From Aquimixticola soesokkakensis (lineage in GTDB: Bacteria > Pseudomonadota > Alphaproteobacteria > Rhodobacterales > Rhodobacteraceae), in assembly GCF_900172375.1 (NCBI RefSeq), contig NZ_FWFS01000007.1, forward strand, positions 1-64,000: DNA of 64,000 bases. The letters are read 5' to 3'. The notes under the pieces are model-generated. The model was not told where the DNA came from and made no database searches. It was given only the letters and a program-made list of their open reading frames with translations. The position numbers and the translations under genes are program-made. This document shows positions 55,097 to 64,000 of the stretch, piece by piece (positions within the stretch are counted from its first letter, which is position 1; each line of letters opens with the position of its first letter).

Positions 55097-55202
55097 GGAT
55101 CAGCCTTTCGGGTGCAAAAAATTCTTCTGCAGCCTAGGACCAATTTCCTATTTTTCGCTTAATCCCGCCCGATGTACCCCGCGCCCTTCGCGCGTGTCCC
55201 GA

Positions 55203-55898
55203 CTAGACGGACACAGAGGCCATGACTTCTTCTTTGGTGAGCACGCCTTTGCGCCCCTCAAGCGAGACAGCGCCGCGCGTGAGCACATAGAAGGTATCAG
55301 CAAGGGCATAGGCGAATTCAAAGTATTGTTCGACAAGGATAATCGCCATGTTTCCCTGGTCGCGCAGATACTCGATCACGCGTCCGATTTGCTGGATGAT
55401 ATTGGGCTGAATGCCCTCGGTCGGCTCGTCAAGCAGCAGCACCTTGGGCTTGGTCATCATCGCGCGCGCAATGGCAAGTTGTTGCTGTTGCCCCCCTGAA
55501 AGATCGCCGCCGCGCCGATGTAAAAACTCTTTGAGAATCGGGAAAAGTTCAAAAACTTCAGCGGGGATATGGTGCTCGGAGCGTGGCAGGCAGGCATAGG
55601 CGGTCTCGAGGTTCTCGCGCACGGTGAGCAGGGGGAAAATCATCCTGCCCTGAGGCACATAGCCGATTCCCCCATGGGCAAGCTGGTGCGAAGGCTGACC
55701 GCTGACATCCTTGCCATCCAGCCAGACCTTGCCGGAGGAGGCAGGGTGCGTGCCTGACACGGCCTTGAAAAACGAGGTCTTTCCAACCCCGTTGGTGCCG
55801 GTGATCACGGTGACCTCGCCCACTTTCGCCTCGATCGAAAGGCCATGCAGGATTTGCGATCCGCCGTAGTGCAGCGTGAGGTTTTCAGTCTTGAGCAT
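55203..55898 (-). CDS. urtE: Urea ABC transporter ATP-binding protein UrtE
   Basis: A 231-residue LivF-type ATPase. Walker A is GTNGVGKT, signature LSGGQQQQLAIARAM and Walker B VLLLDEPTEGIQPNII. The phrase GVGKTSFFKAVSGTHP and the short length fit UrtE. Last gene of urtABCDE, 9 bp after urtD. With UrtD it powers import of urea or short-chain amides. Confidence 0.93.
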   Translation of the reverse strand: MLKTENLTLHYGGSQILHGLSIEAKVGEVTVITGTNGVGKTSFFKAVSGTHPASSGKVWLDGKDVSGQPSHQLAHGGIGYVPQGRMIFPLLTVRENLETAYACLPRSEHHIPAEVFELFPILKEFLHRRGGDLSGGQQQQLAIARAMMTKPKVLLLDEPTEGIQPNIIQQIGRVIEYLRDQGNMAIILVEQYFEFAYALADTFYVLTRGAVSLEGRKGVLTKEEVMASVSV

Positions 55899-55907
55899 GT
55901 TGGTTCC

Positions 55908-56648
55908 TCAGCGTCCCAGATAGACTTCGATGACTTGCGGATTGGCGGTAACATGGTCCAGTGACCCTTCGGCCAGAACCGACCCCTCGTGCAACACGGT
56001 AACCTTGCACTCAAGACGGCGCACGAATTCCATGTCATGCTCGACGACCACGACCGCGCGGGTCTTGGCGGTGCGTTTGAGAATGTCGGTCGTGTGTTCA
56101 CGCTCGGCCAGAGTCATGCCCGCCGCCGGTTCATCAACCAGCAGCAAGCGCGGGTCCTGCGCCAGCAACATGCCGATTTCGAGCCACTGTTTTTGCCCGT
56201 GGCTCAGTTCGCCCGATTTGCGTTTGAGCTGGTCGGAGAGGCCGATTTCCGAGGCCAGTTCCTCGACCTTGGCGATGTCTTTGAACTTGGGTTTGAAAAA
56301 CAGCACCGACCAGGGCGCGCGGGTGTTTTTGACGGCCATCATCAGGTTGTCAAAGACGCTTTGGTCCTCGAACACGGTGGGGCGCTGGAATTTGCGGCCC
56401 ACGCCGATGCGCGCGATTTTTGCCTCGTTCATGCCGATCAGGTTGCGCGACATCTCGCCCCAAAGCACCGTTCCGGCGTTGGGTTTGGTCTTGCCGGTCA
56501 CGATATCCATGAAGGTGGTCTTGCCCGCGCCGTTGGGCCCGATGATGGCACGCATTTCGGCCTCACCGATGGAAAACGACAGGTTGTTGATCGCCTTGAA
56601 CCCGTCAAAAGAAACGGAGACGCCGGACACTTCCAGAAGCTGGCTCAT
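55908..56648 (-). CDS. urtD: Urea ABC transporter ATP-binding protein UrtD
   Basis: A 246-residue LivG-type ATPase. Walker A is GPNGAGKTTFMDIVTG, with the UrtD-typical GKTKPNAG. The signature is SHGQKQWLEIGMLLAQ and Walker B LLLVDEPAAGMT. It overlaps urtC by 4 bp. Confidence 0.94.
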   Translation of the reverse strand: MSQLLEVSGVSVSFDGFKAINNLSFSIGEAEMRAIIGPNGAGKTTFMDIVTGKTKPNAGTVLWGEMSRNLIGMNEAKIARIGVGRKFQRPTVFEDQSVFDNLMMAVKNTRAPWSVLFFKPKFKDIAKVEELASEIGLSDQLKRKSGELSHGQKQWLEIGMLLAQDPRLLLVDEPAAGMTLAEREHTTDILKRTAKTRAVVVVEHDMEFVRRLECKVTVLHEGSVLAEGSLDHVTANPQVIEVYLGR

Positions 56649-57877
56649 TTTTCGGCCTCCTCTTCGCGCAACGACCCTTGATCGGGGCCAAGCGGCGCGC
56701 CGTGACGGTTGGGAGCAAGTTTACCCGCGATCAGGTCCACCAGACCGCCGATGCCCTGCGGGGCAAACAGCGTGACCAGCACAAAGGACAGGCCCAGGAG
56801 GACCAGCCACCAATCCACCCAGTCCACGGTGTAGAACCCAAGCGGGATGGACGGCACCTGACCGCCCGTGAACCAGGTGGAGACGAGGCTGACAAAGGCC
56901 GCGCCAAGCACGGCGCCGTAAAGCCGTCCGCGCCCGCCGATGGCGACCCAGACCGCGAGGTAGATCGAGGCAATCGGCGCCATTTCTCCGGGGTTGATGA
57001 TACCCGCCTGCGGATAATAGAGCGCGCCGGCGATGCCTGCGATCACGGCGGTGAGGACAAAGACGAAGAGTTTATAGCCCTCGACCGAATAGCCCATGAA
57101 GCGCACGCGCTGCTCGTCGTCGCGGATGCCGCGAATGACCGAGCCGAATTTGCCCGACACCACCCAGGCACAGAGCAGATAGCCCAACGCCAGCGCCAGC
57201 GCCGAGGCCCAGAAGAACCAGATCGAGATCAGCGATTGGGGCACTGCGTCGAGGTGAGGCAGGTTTTGCAGGCCCGACAGGCCGTTGTTGCCGCGCAACC
57301 CGCTTTCGTTCTGGTAGAGGTAGAGCGAGAGGGCCAGCGTCATCGCTTGGGTCAGGATCGACAGGTAGACGCCCGTGACGCGGCTGCGAAACGCGAGCCA
57401 GCCAAACACCAGCGCCAAAAGGCCCGGCACCAGCACGACAAGGATCAGTTGCAGCGGCAGGCTATGGGCAAAGGCCCAGACAGCGGGGAATTGGTTCGAT
57501 CCGACGACGCCGAAAATCTGCCCGCCGATGGCGTCGCGGATTTCGGTCGGGGTGGGGGGCAGGGCCGCGTTCATCAAGGAACCCATGACGATGTCGCGGG
57601 TGCGCTCGTACATCAGCCACATGCCGATCATGTAGCCGCCAAGGCCGAAAAAGGCGAAATGCCCGAGCGACAGGATGCCGATGTAGCCCCAGACCAGATC
57701 CATCGCGAGAGCGATCAGGCACAGGCACAGGGTCTTGCCGAGGGTTTTCACGAAAGACGTGGAAATAAAGCCCATTCCGGTGGCCTCGGAGCCGACGGTC
57801 ACAAAGAGCGTGAACAGCGCCAGCAGGCCGATAAAGATGAGGATCGAGGGGTTCTTGGCAAAGAAAGTATTTTGCAT
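56645..57877 (-). CDS. urtC: Urea ABC transporter permease UrtC
   Basis: A 410-residue LivM-type permease with about ten membrane helices. Family segments are MDLVWGYIGILSLGHFAFFG, IRDDEQRVRFMGYSVEGYK and WVAIGGRGRLYGAVLGA. Start ATG 57877. It lies directly after urtB (1 bp gap). Confidence 0.94.
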   Translation of the reverse strand: MQNTFFAKNPSILIFIGLLALFTLFVTVGSEATGMGFISTSFVKTLGKTLCLCLIALAMDLVWGYIGILSLGHFAFFGLGGYMIGMWLMYERTRDIVMGSLMNAALPPTPTEIRDAIGGQIFGVVGSNQFPAVWAFAHSLPLQLILVVLVPGLLALVFGWLAFRSRVTGVYLSILTQAMTLALSLYLYQNESGLRGNNGLSGLQNLPHLDAVPQSLISIWFFWASALALALGYLLCAWVVSGKFGSVIRGIRDDEQRVRFMGYSVEGYKLFVFVLTAVIAGIAGALYYPQAGIINPGEMAPIASIYLAVWVAIGGRGRLYGAVLGAAFVSLVSTWFTGGQVPSIPLGFYTVDWVDWWLVLLGLSFVLVTLFAPQGIGGLVDLIAGKLAPNRHGAPLGPDQGSLREEEAEK

Positions 57878-57878
57878 G

Positions 57879-59942
57879 TTAGTCTCCCGCCGCGCGGCCC
57901 TTGAGGGCGATGATGCCTCTGGGACGGAACTGGATGAAAATGATGATGAAAATGATCATGTAGGTCTGGGCGGCGAGCGTATTGGCCGGATTGAACCACT
58001 CGATTCCCTTTTGCAAAAAGCCGATCATGGTCGCGCCCAAAAGCGTGCCCCAGATGTTGCCAACCCCGCCCACGACCACGGTCATGAAGGACTGGACGAT
58101 GTAATCCGCCCCAAGCTCGGAAGTTACCTTGGCATAAAGCCCGATGGCGACACCGGCGATACCGGCAATGCCCGAGCCAAGGCCAAAGGTCAGCATGTTC
58201 ACGCGGTCGGGGTTGATCCCCATGGAGGCGGCCATGCGCGGGTTTTGCGTCACCGCGCGGGTTTCCAGACCCAGTCGGGTTTTCTTCATGATGAACAGGA
58301 AAATCCCAAGGAAAATCAACGCCAGCACGAAGATCGCGATGCGGATGTAGGAAATCCCCACCACATCGTTGAGCTGGAACGACCCATCCAGCCAGGAGGG
58401 CGAGGTAAGAGGGCGCGCCTGGGTGCCAAAGATGTTCTTGGCAAGTTGTTGCAGGGCAATCGACACCCCGAAGGTCGAAAGCAGCGTTTCGAGCGGGCGG
58501 TTGTAGAGCCAGCGGATGATCAGCCGCTCCATCGCCACGCCGGCCGCGAAGGTCACGGCAAAGGCGGCCGGAATCGCAACGATCAGCGACAGGGTGTAGT
58601 CGGGAATGATCTGTTGGACCACGTAGCCCGTGTAGGCGCCCATCATGATGAATTCGCCATGGGCCATGTTGATCACCCCCATCACGCCAAAGGTGATGGC
58701 AAGGCCGATGGCGGCAAGGAAATAGATCGAGGCCAGCGACAGCCCGTCCAGCGACAGATCGAGGAACTGGTTAAAGCCCACTTTCGTACCGATCCCTGTC
58801 AACGCGTCGCTGGCCGCATCCGTGACCAGCGCAGAGGGTTCTGCGAAGGTCTCGTAAAAGGTAAAGCCGTCCAGAATGGTGTCGATTTCATCCGGCGTTG
58901 CGGCCAGCGGCACTGTGCCCTCGGCGGCCAAGGCCGCATAGGCGCGCGCGCGGGTCTCATCACTGTCGAGATCGGCAACGGCGATGCCGCCGACCTGACC
59001 ATCAACGATATTGGCCTCAAGCGCGGCGCGGTTGTCCGCCACCGTAAGGAGCGGCGGCGCAAGGTCGTTGTCGACCAGCAAGGCGTAGGCCTCAAGGCGC
59101 GGCAGGGCGTCCGAACCGACTTTGAGCGTGCGCGCGACATTTCCGCCCTCGGGCAGGGTTGTGCCGACGCGCAGGGTGGTGGCGACCAGCGGGTTCAACG
59201 CGGCGCGCGCATCGACCCCCAGATCGCCGTTGAAATAGCCAATCGCCTCGACGCGCTCTGCGTCACTCTCGCCAAATCGCACGGTTAACAGGCGTTCCAG
59301 CCGCTCGGCGCGGGCGCGATTGGCCGCATCCATGTCTTTGTCCAGAACGCTGCGCAGCGGGGCCAGATGCGAGGCGTCGCCGTCGCGTTCGATGCCCGCT
59401 AAAGCCGCGCCGCGCACGGCCGGATCGTCGGAATTGAGCTGGAAGGACACCAGAGCCGCCCCCATCAATCCGCGAATGCCGGAGTTGGGCTTGAGCTGGG
59501 TGAAGTCATCCTCGGGCATGTCCCCAAGGGGCTCGCCGGTCGAAAAATCAAAAATCCGCAGCGTGTCGCGGTCCACTTCCTCTGCGTAGAAAAACAAACC
59601 GTCGCTGTCGCGCTGCCACATCTCGCGCGCTTGCCATTTTTCCAGCACGCTTTGCGCTTGGGGCAGGCCGGAGGTGGCAAGGGCATCGATTGCGGGCTGG
59701 ATGGTACGCCGCGACGCGGCCTCGATGAGGTCGCGGTTGGCTTGCAACAGGGACTGGATGGGCGAAAGCGCGGGCATCGCCGCACTGGCTGTCGCACCGG
59801 GTGCCTCACCGGGTGCCTCACTGGCCTGAGGTGGTGTCTCTGTTTGCGTGGGCGCGCCATCTTGCGCCAGCGCCGCTGTGCCATGGGCAAGGGCAAGGGC
59901 GCACAAAAGCGCGGCAAGCCGTCCGGAAGTCTTGAAAATCAT
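57879..59942 (-). CDS. urtB: Urea ABC transporter permease UrtB
   Basis: A LivH-type permease with a long N-terminal periplasmic part, as in other UrtB proteins. From ATG 59942 it is 687 residues: a signal peptide (RLAALLCALALAHGTAALAQ), a Pro/Glu-rich segment with repeated SEAPGEAPG, a helical periplasmic region to about residue 390, then the permease core (FGVMGVINMAHGEFIMMGAY; GVSIALQQLAKNIFG; ENPRMAASMGI-like GINPDRVN). An in-frame ATG at 60008 is possible but lies before the signal peptide without a better ribosome site. Confidence 0.9.
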   Translation of the reverse strand: MIFKTSGRLAALLCALALAHGTAALAQDGAPTQTETPPQASEAPGEAPGATASAAMPALSPIQSLLQANRDLIEAASRRTIQPAIDALATSGLPQAQSVLEKWQAREMWQRDSDGLFFYAEEVDRDTLRIFDFSTGEPLGDMPEDDFTQLKPNSGIRGLMGAALVSFQLNSDDPAVRGAALAGIERDGDASHLAPLRSVLDKDMDAANRARAERLERLLTVRFGESDAERVEAIGYFNGDLGVDARAALNPLVATTLRVGTTLPEGGNVARTLKVGSDALPRLEAYALLVDNDLAPPLLTVADNRAALEANIVDGQVGGIAVADLDSDETRARAYAALAAEGTVPLAATPDEIDTILDGFTFYETFAEPSALVTDAASDALTGIGTKVGFNQFLDLSLDGLSLASIYFLAAIGLAITFGVMGVINMAHGEFIMMGAYTGYVVQQIIPDYTLSLIVAIPAAFAVTFAAGVAMERLIIRWLYNRPLETLLSTFGVSIALQQLAKNIFGTQARPLTSPSWLDGSFQLNDVVGISYIRIAIFVLALIFLGIFLFIMKKTRLGLETRAVTQNPRMAASMGINPDRVNMLTFGLGSGIAGIAGVAIGLYAKVTSELGADYIVQSFMTVVVGGVGNIWGTLLGATMIGFLQKGIEWFNPANTLAAQTYMIIFIIIFIQFRPRGIIALKGRAAGD

Positions 59943-59973
59943 GGGGTCGCCTGACTGAGGAGGAGGGGGCGAA

Positions 59974-59999
59974 ACGGGAGCCCGCAAAGAGGCTCCCGT
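59974..59999 (-). other. Hairpin between urtA and urtB
   Basis: ACGGGAGCC-CGCAAAGA-GGCTCCCGT is a perfect 9-bp stem in the urtA-urtB gap, without a T-run. Hairpins after binding-protein genes commonly stabilise the upstream mRNA so that binding protein is made in excess. Confidence 0.7.
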
Positions 60000-60019
60000 C
60001 AGGATCATGCAAAGGCCGA

Positions 60020-61288
60020 TCAGTAGTTCGATTTGACCTGAACGCAGGTCTCGGTTTCGGTGTTGTACATCCCGCAGTCGAGTTCGCTCCAGTCGGAGGT
60101 CAGCACTGCAGATTCCGGCAGGAAGTCGGTCCAGGCATCGCCGGGAACCGGATCGGTCTGGCTGATGATGTCGAACTGGCCATCCTCAAGGATCTCGCCG
60201 ATCAGAACCGGCTTGGTGAGGTGGTGGTTGGGCAGCATTTCCGCCGTGGAGCCGGTGAGGTTGGGGAAAGTCTGGCCGACCATCGCATCGACAACGGCGT
60301 CCACATCGGTGGTGCCGGCGGCTTCAACGGCCTGAACCCACATGTTGAAGCCGATGTAGGTGGCTTCCATGGGATCGTTGGTCACGCGGGTGTCGTCGCC
60401 GGTGAACGCATGCCACGCCTCGATGAAGGTCTCGTTTTCGGGGGTGTCAGCGGATTCAAAGTAGTTCCACGCTGCGAGGTGACCGACAAGGTTGGAGGTG
60501 TCGAGACCCGACAGTTCTTCCTCGCCCACCGAGAAGGCGACGACGGGGATGTCATCGGCCGAAATGCCCTGCGCGGCGAGTTCTTTGTAAAAGCCGATGT
60601 TCGCATCGCCGTTGATGGTCGAAATCACGCCGACCTTTTTGCCGTCCGCGCCCAGTGCCACAACGTCGGAAACGATTTTCGACCAGTCGGAATGGCCAAA
60701 GGGGGTGTAGTTCACGAAAATATCGTCGTCCGCGATGCCCTTGTCGCCCAGGTAGGCCTCAAGAATGTTGTTCGTGGTACGCGGGTAGACATAGTCGGTG
60801 CCCAGCAGCGCGAATTTCTCGACGCCCAGTTCTTCGAGGAAATAGTCGGTGGCGGGGATTGCTTGCTGGTTCGGGGCCGCGCCGGTGTAGAACACGTTTT
60901 TGGACGATTCCTCGCCCTCGTATTGCACGGGGTAGAACAGCAGGCCGTTGAGCTCTTCGATCACGGGCAGTACCGATTTGCGCGACACGGAGGTCCAGCA
61001 GCCGAACATCACGTCAACGCCTTCGACGGTGATCAGCTCGCGGGCTTTTTCAGCAAACAGCGGCCAGTCGGACGCGGGGTCCACGACCACGGGCACCAGC
61101 ATTTCGCCGTTGATGCCGCCCTTTTTGTTCTGCTCTTCGATGAGCATCAAAACGGTGTCTTTCAACGTGGTTTCGGAGATGGCCATCGTGCCGGAGAGCG
61201 AGTGCAAGACGCCGACTTTGATGTCGGCATGTGCTGCGGTCGTGGCGGCCAGAACGCTCAGGCTGGCGGTCGCGAGAAGCTTTTTCAT
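60020..61288 (-). CDS. urtA: Urea ABC transporter substrate-binding protein UrtA
   Basis: A 422-residue periplasmic binding protein. The signal peptide (MKKLLATASLSVLAATTAAH) is followed by the UrtA signature IKVGVLHSLSGTMAISE, FGCWTSVSRKSVLPVIEE and LLFYPVQYEGEESS. The mature domain resembles FmdD/UrtA amide-binding proteins. First gene of the operon. No urease genes are in this window. Confidence 0.95.
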   Translation of the reverse strand: MKKLLATASLSVLAATTAAHADIKVGVLHSLSGTMAISETTLKDTVLMLIEEQNKKGGINGEMLVPVVVDPASDWPLFAEKARELITVEGVDVMFGCWTSVSRKSVLPVIEELNGLLFYPVQYEGEESSKNVFYTGAAPNQQAIPATDYFLEELGVEKFALLGTDYVYPRTTNNILEAYLGDKGIADDDIFVNYTPFGHSDWSKIVSDVVALGADGKKVGVISTINGDANIGFYKELAAQGISADDIPVVAFSVGEEELSGLDTSNLVGHLAAWNYFESADTPENETFIEAWHAFTGDDTRVTNDPMEATYIGFNMWVQAVEAAGTTDVDAVVDAMVGQTFPNLTGSTAEMLPNHHLTKPVLIGEILEDGQFDIISQTDPVPGDAWTDFLPESAVLTSDWSELDCGMYNTETETCVQVKSNY

Positions 61289-61817
61289 GGTAGATGTCCC
61301 AGTTTATTTTTCCCTGTTGGACGTGGCGCGGCGTCGAGCCTGTGCCTCGGTCCGTGGATGACCCTGCGGGAGGTCACGGGGTTTTGTCTTGTCGAAAATT
61401 TTGGCACAGCCACTGGGCCGACCGGAGGCGCGCGGGGGCGGGTTCGGGCCTGAGGCCCCGGCACGCCCGTGATTCCCTGTGGGGGGTGCGGGGCGCTTTT
61501 GCCGTGCGCGGAGATGAGTAAAGCGCATAAAAGATTGTAGTTTTTTTCAGGACCGGCCCTGCGCAGATGCACGTCGCGGGGCAGGGCTTGGTGCGGCTCG
61601 CTCGGAACCGGCGCTCTGTTAAGACGGTGTAAAGGGGGCATTGATGCGGCGATGAATAAATGCGCCGATGGTCAATAATTGTGCAAAATGCCTGATTTCT
61701 GCGCGTGCAGGAATCGGTGCGCCTCTTGTTGGCGGGGTCTTGGCCAACGCCTTGGCGGCTGCGGACAGGCGCACCGCAGGCTGCGCCGCGCGGGGGCACG
61801 CGGCGGGGTTTTCAGGG
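61289..61817. other. Intergenic region upstream of urtABCDE
   Basis: About 530 bp between urtA and the end of the ROK gene, so it must hold the urt promoter. It is GC-rich with short inverted repeats (for example GGGCCTGAGGCCC near 61465) and a T-run near 61542. I did not find a convincing NtrC or sigma-54 site, nor a gene. Confidence 0.4.
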
Positions 61818-62993
61818 CTAGTTCAGGAAATATTGCGCGAAAATCGGCGCGCTCGCCCCGCCGATCACGCGCGCATTGCCGCCGACGCTGCCCTGTTCGA
61901 TGCGCGGCGGGATCAGCCCGCGTGTATCGAGCGACGCGAAGCTGTCGCGCACCACCTCGACCAGCCGCGCGCGCACATCCGTTGGAAAAGCGCCGTCGAT
62001 GACGATGGCCTCGAAGTCGATGACGGCGCAGACGGAAATCGATGCGCGGGCAATTTCGCGCCCCGTCCGTTCGATCCATGCTGCGACAAAAGGTTCGATG
62101 GTGGTCCAGTCCTGCGGTTGCTGCCACAGGATGCTGGGGTCTTTCCCCGCCATCACCAGATCGGCTTCCAGAAGGTAGATCGACGCGGTGTCGATCAGTT
62201 GGCGCGGATTGCCTGCGGCGTCTGCGGTGCGCAGCGACCCGAAGGCGCCGGCGTTGCGCTGATGGCCCTCCAGAACCGAGTTGTCGAGCACCACACCGCC
62301 CCCGATAAACGAGCCCAGAAAGAAATAGGCATAGTCGCGAAAGGCGCGGCCCCGGCCAAAGGCATGTTCGGCCCGACAGGCGGCAGTTGCGTCATTTTCG
62401 ATGTAGACGGGCAGGTCGGAAAACTCCGCGATCCGCGCGACGATATCCACATCGCGCCATGTCACCGATTCTTCGGGCGGCGCGCCGAGGGCTTCGGTCC
62501 AGTTCCAGATCTCGAAGGGCGCCGCAAGGCCGATGCCCGTGATGCGGTTGCGATGGTCGGCGGGCAGGCCAAGGGTCAGCTTGGTGATTCCCTCGCGCAG
62601 ATAGCCCAGAATGAGGTCGGGCATCGGGTAGCGGTAGGTGAGCTGGCTTTGCCCGTGAATTGCGCCGTGCAAGTCCATGATGACCAGATCGGCAGAGCGG
62701 CGCCCGACCTTCATTCCGATGGAATACGCGCCCGAAGCGGCCAGTTTCATCGGGATGGACGGCTTGCCCACTTTGCCGCGAACCGGTTCGCCACGTTCAA
62801 GAAACCCGTCGGTTTCCAGTTTGCGCAGGATGACCGAAACGGTCTGGGGAGACAGGTTGGACAGGCGTGCAAGATCGCTGCCGGGCATGGCGCCATGGCG
62901 TTGCAGCAACGTCATGATCAGCCGTTCGTTATGGTCACGTACCCCGCGCTGGTTCACGCCAGCGCTGATGGCGGTGATCTGGTCTCCGTCCAT
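61818..62993 (-). CDS. frcR: ROK-family transcriptional repressor (FrcR-like)
   Basis: A 391-residue ROK regulator. An N-terminal winged helix-turn-helix (GSDLARLSNLSPQTVSVILR; LETDGFLERGEP) precedes a sugar-kinase-like ROK domain with GIGLAAPFEIW and ENDATAACRAEHAFG. The start ATG 62993 follows AGGAGGAG. It is divergent from a fructose-type ABC binding protein, the same arrangement as frcR-frcB in Rhizobiaceae and Rhodobacteraceae. It probably represses that operon until sugar or sugar phosphate binds. Symbol by context. Confidence 0.88.
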   Translation of the reverse strand: MDGDQITAISAGVNQRGVRDHNERLIMTLLQRHGAMPGSDLARLSNLSPQTVSVILRKLETDGFLERGEPVRGKVGKPSIPMKLAASGAYSIGMKVGRRSADLVIMDLHGAIHGQSQLTYRYPMPDLILGYLREGITKLTLGLPADHRNRITGIGLAAPFEIWNWTEALGAPPEESVTWRDVDIVARIAEFSDLPVYIENDATAACRAEHAFGRGRAFRDYAYFFLGSFIGGGVVLDNSVLEGHQRNAGAFGSLRTADAAGNPRQLIDTASIYLLEADLVMAGKDPSILWQQPQDWTTIEPFVAAWIERTGREIARASISVCAVIDFEAIVIDGAFPTDVRARLVEVVRDSFASLDTRGLIPPRIEQGSVGGNARVIGGASAPIFAQYFLN

Positions 62994-63034
62994 ATTCTGT
63001 CTCCTCCTGATCACATCTAGCCTCCGGTTTAATT

Positions 63035-63055
63035 AATAAATCAAGTAGATTTATT
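63035..63055. promoter_or_regulatory. Probable ROK operator between frcR and frcB
   Basis: AATAAATC-AAGTA-GATTTATT is a perfect 8-bp inverted repeat in an AT-rich stretch within a GC-rich region, 41 bp from frcR and 112 bp from frcB. The AT-rich symmetric form is typical of ROK (Mlc/NagC/XylR-type) operators. Confidence 0.75.
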
Positions 63056-63167
63056 TATTGACGTGTTGCGGTGAATCGGGTTTCTTGTGGGCAATCCTGA
63101 TGGCCCGAGTGGCACAGGACATGAAGGGGCCAAGGGGAGTTGGCACCCAATTTCTGGGAGGAATACC

Positions 63168-64000
63168 ATGAAAAAACTTCTGGCCGGTACGGCCCTCGCA
63201 TTTGCATCCATGTCCGGCGCATCCTTTGCTGCTGACACCACTGCGTGCCTCATCACCAAAACCGACACCAACCCCTTCTTCGTGAAAATGAAAGAAGGCG
63301 CCTCGGCAGCGGCGGCTGAAAACGGTATTGATCTCAACACTTTCGCCGGCAAAATCGACGGCGACGTGGAAACTCAAATCGCCGCCGTTGAATCCTGCAT
63401 CGCTGCGGGCGCGAAAGGCATTCTGATCACCCCCTCCGACAGCCGCGCTTTGGCTCCCGTTGTGGGTCAGGCCCGCGACGCAGGTCTGCTTGTGATTGCC
63501 CTCGACACCCCCTTTGAGCCTGCCGAGACGGCAGATGCAACCTTTGCCACCGACAACTTCCTTGCCGGTGAGCTGATCGGCCAGTGGGCCGCGGCCACGA
63601 TGGGCGACACGTCGGAGGCGAAAATCGCGCTGCTCGACCTCAACCCCTCGCAAATCTCCGTGGATTACCTGCGCGACAACGGCTTCTTGCAGGGCTTTGG
63701 CGTCGACATCAAAGACCCCACCAAAATGGGTGACGAAGATGACGCACGCATCGTTGGCAACGACGTGACCAACGGCAACGAAGAGGGCGGGCGCACCGCC
63801 ATGGAAAACCTGCTGCAAAAAGACAGCGGTGTGAACGTGGTCTACACCATCAACGAACCTGCCGCTGCGGGTGCCTATGAGGCCCTGAAATCGGTCGGTC
63901 TTGAAGATCAGGCGCTGATCGTCTCCGTCGATGGCGGCTGCCCGGGCGTGCAGAACGTCGCGGACGGCGTGATCGGCGCAACCTCCATGCAGTTCCCGCT
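63168..64000 (+). CDS. frcB: Fructose-type sugar ABC transporter substrate-binding protein (partial)
   Basis: The frame is cut by the window end (277 residues visible). Signal peptide [20 protein letters not shown] (cleaved after FAA) is followed by a periplasmic-binding-protein-like fold of the ribose/fructose class: [59 protein letters not shown]. This matches FrcB of the FrcBCA fructose importer. The start ATG 63168 has GGGAGGA upstream. Permease and ATPase genes would be expected beyond the window. Confidence 0.9.
   Translation, partial: MKKLLAGTALAFASMSGASFAADTTACLITKTDTNPFFVKMKEGASAAAAENGIDLNTFAGKIDGDVETQIAAVESCIAAGAKGILITPSDSRALAPVVGQARDAGLLVIALDTPFEPAETADATFATDNFLAGELIGQWAAATMGDTSEAKIALLDLNPSQISVDYLRDNGFLQGFGVDIKDPTKMGDEDDARIVGNDVTNGNEEGGRTAMENLLQKDSGVNVVYTINEPAAAGAYEALKSVGLEDQALIVSVDGGCPGVQNVADGVIGATSMQFP

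Noticed and set aside
61289-61817. NtrC/sigma-54 promoter for the urt operon
   Set aside because: A TGGCAC exists near 61403 but on the wrong strand for urtA and without a TTGC element at the required distance.

Overview
The window is chromosomal DNA from an alphaproteobacterium, most likely a marine Rhodobacterales (Roseobacter-group) species. Supporting evidence: GC-rich coding bias; an FnrL-type regulator divergent from hemN and linked to a cbb3 oxidase operon; a CycM-type membrane-anchored cytochrome c; an NDUFS4-like 'ETC complex I' gene; a small alphaproteobacterial SRP RNA; and an frc sugar system with a ROK regulator. I cannot name genus or species from the sequence alone. No tRNA, rRNA or CRISPR array was seen.

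Layout. 1-5470 is an insertion-sequence scrapyard: a 3' remnant of an IS110-type transposase, an IS3 orfB fragment cut by an IS21-family element (711-3332, decayed istA, intact istB), the tail of a broken AT-richer gene of unknown function, and a complete IS1182-family element. 5497-14446 is housekeeping: a DUF6880-like protein, a complex I accessory subunit, uvrB, recR-ybaB-dnaX, rsgA and the SRP RNA. 14446-19710 holds a periplasmic cyclic-nucleotide phosphodiesterase/nucleotidase, nudC, an SRPBCC protein, pheA and cycM. 20030-25808 is a yejABEF peptide (microcin C-type) ABC importer operon. 25882-30728 carries a DacF-type D,D-carboxypeptidase with SPOR domain, a HAD hydrolase, clpS, an RsmC-like methyltransferase and an SDR-fold protein lacking the catalytic Tyr/Lys.

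31238-47799 is a coherent micro-oxic module: hemF, hemE, hemC and hemN, fnrL, a universal stress protein, ccoNOQP, a BCCT transporter, then ccoGHIS. At least four FNR-type palindromes (TTGAY-N4-RTCAA) sit at the hemN/fnrL, uspA/ccoN (two) and ccoG promoters. Haem supply, oxidase structural genes and oxidase assembly genes therefore appear to share oxygen control. 47802-51824 is an arylesterase/TesA gene divergent from a YbbAP-type ABC exporter. 51924-55096 is a chemoreceptor with a separately encoded periplasmic sensor protein. 55203-61288 is a complete urtABCDE urea/amide importer on the minus strand. The window ends with a ROK repressor divergent from the start of a fructose-type ABC substrate-binding protein, with a clear palindromic operator between them.

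The most unusual feature is in the IS21 istA gene. Its reading frame is interrupted by four short hairpin-rich insertions, two of which are near-identical 34-nt copies at different sites in the same gene. These look like small double-hairpin insertion units rather than random decay.
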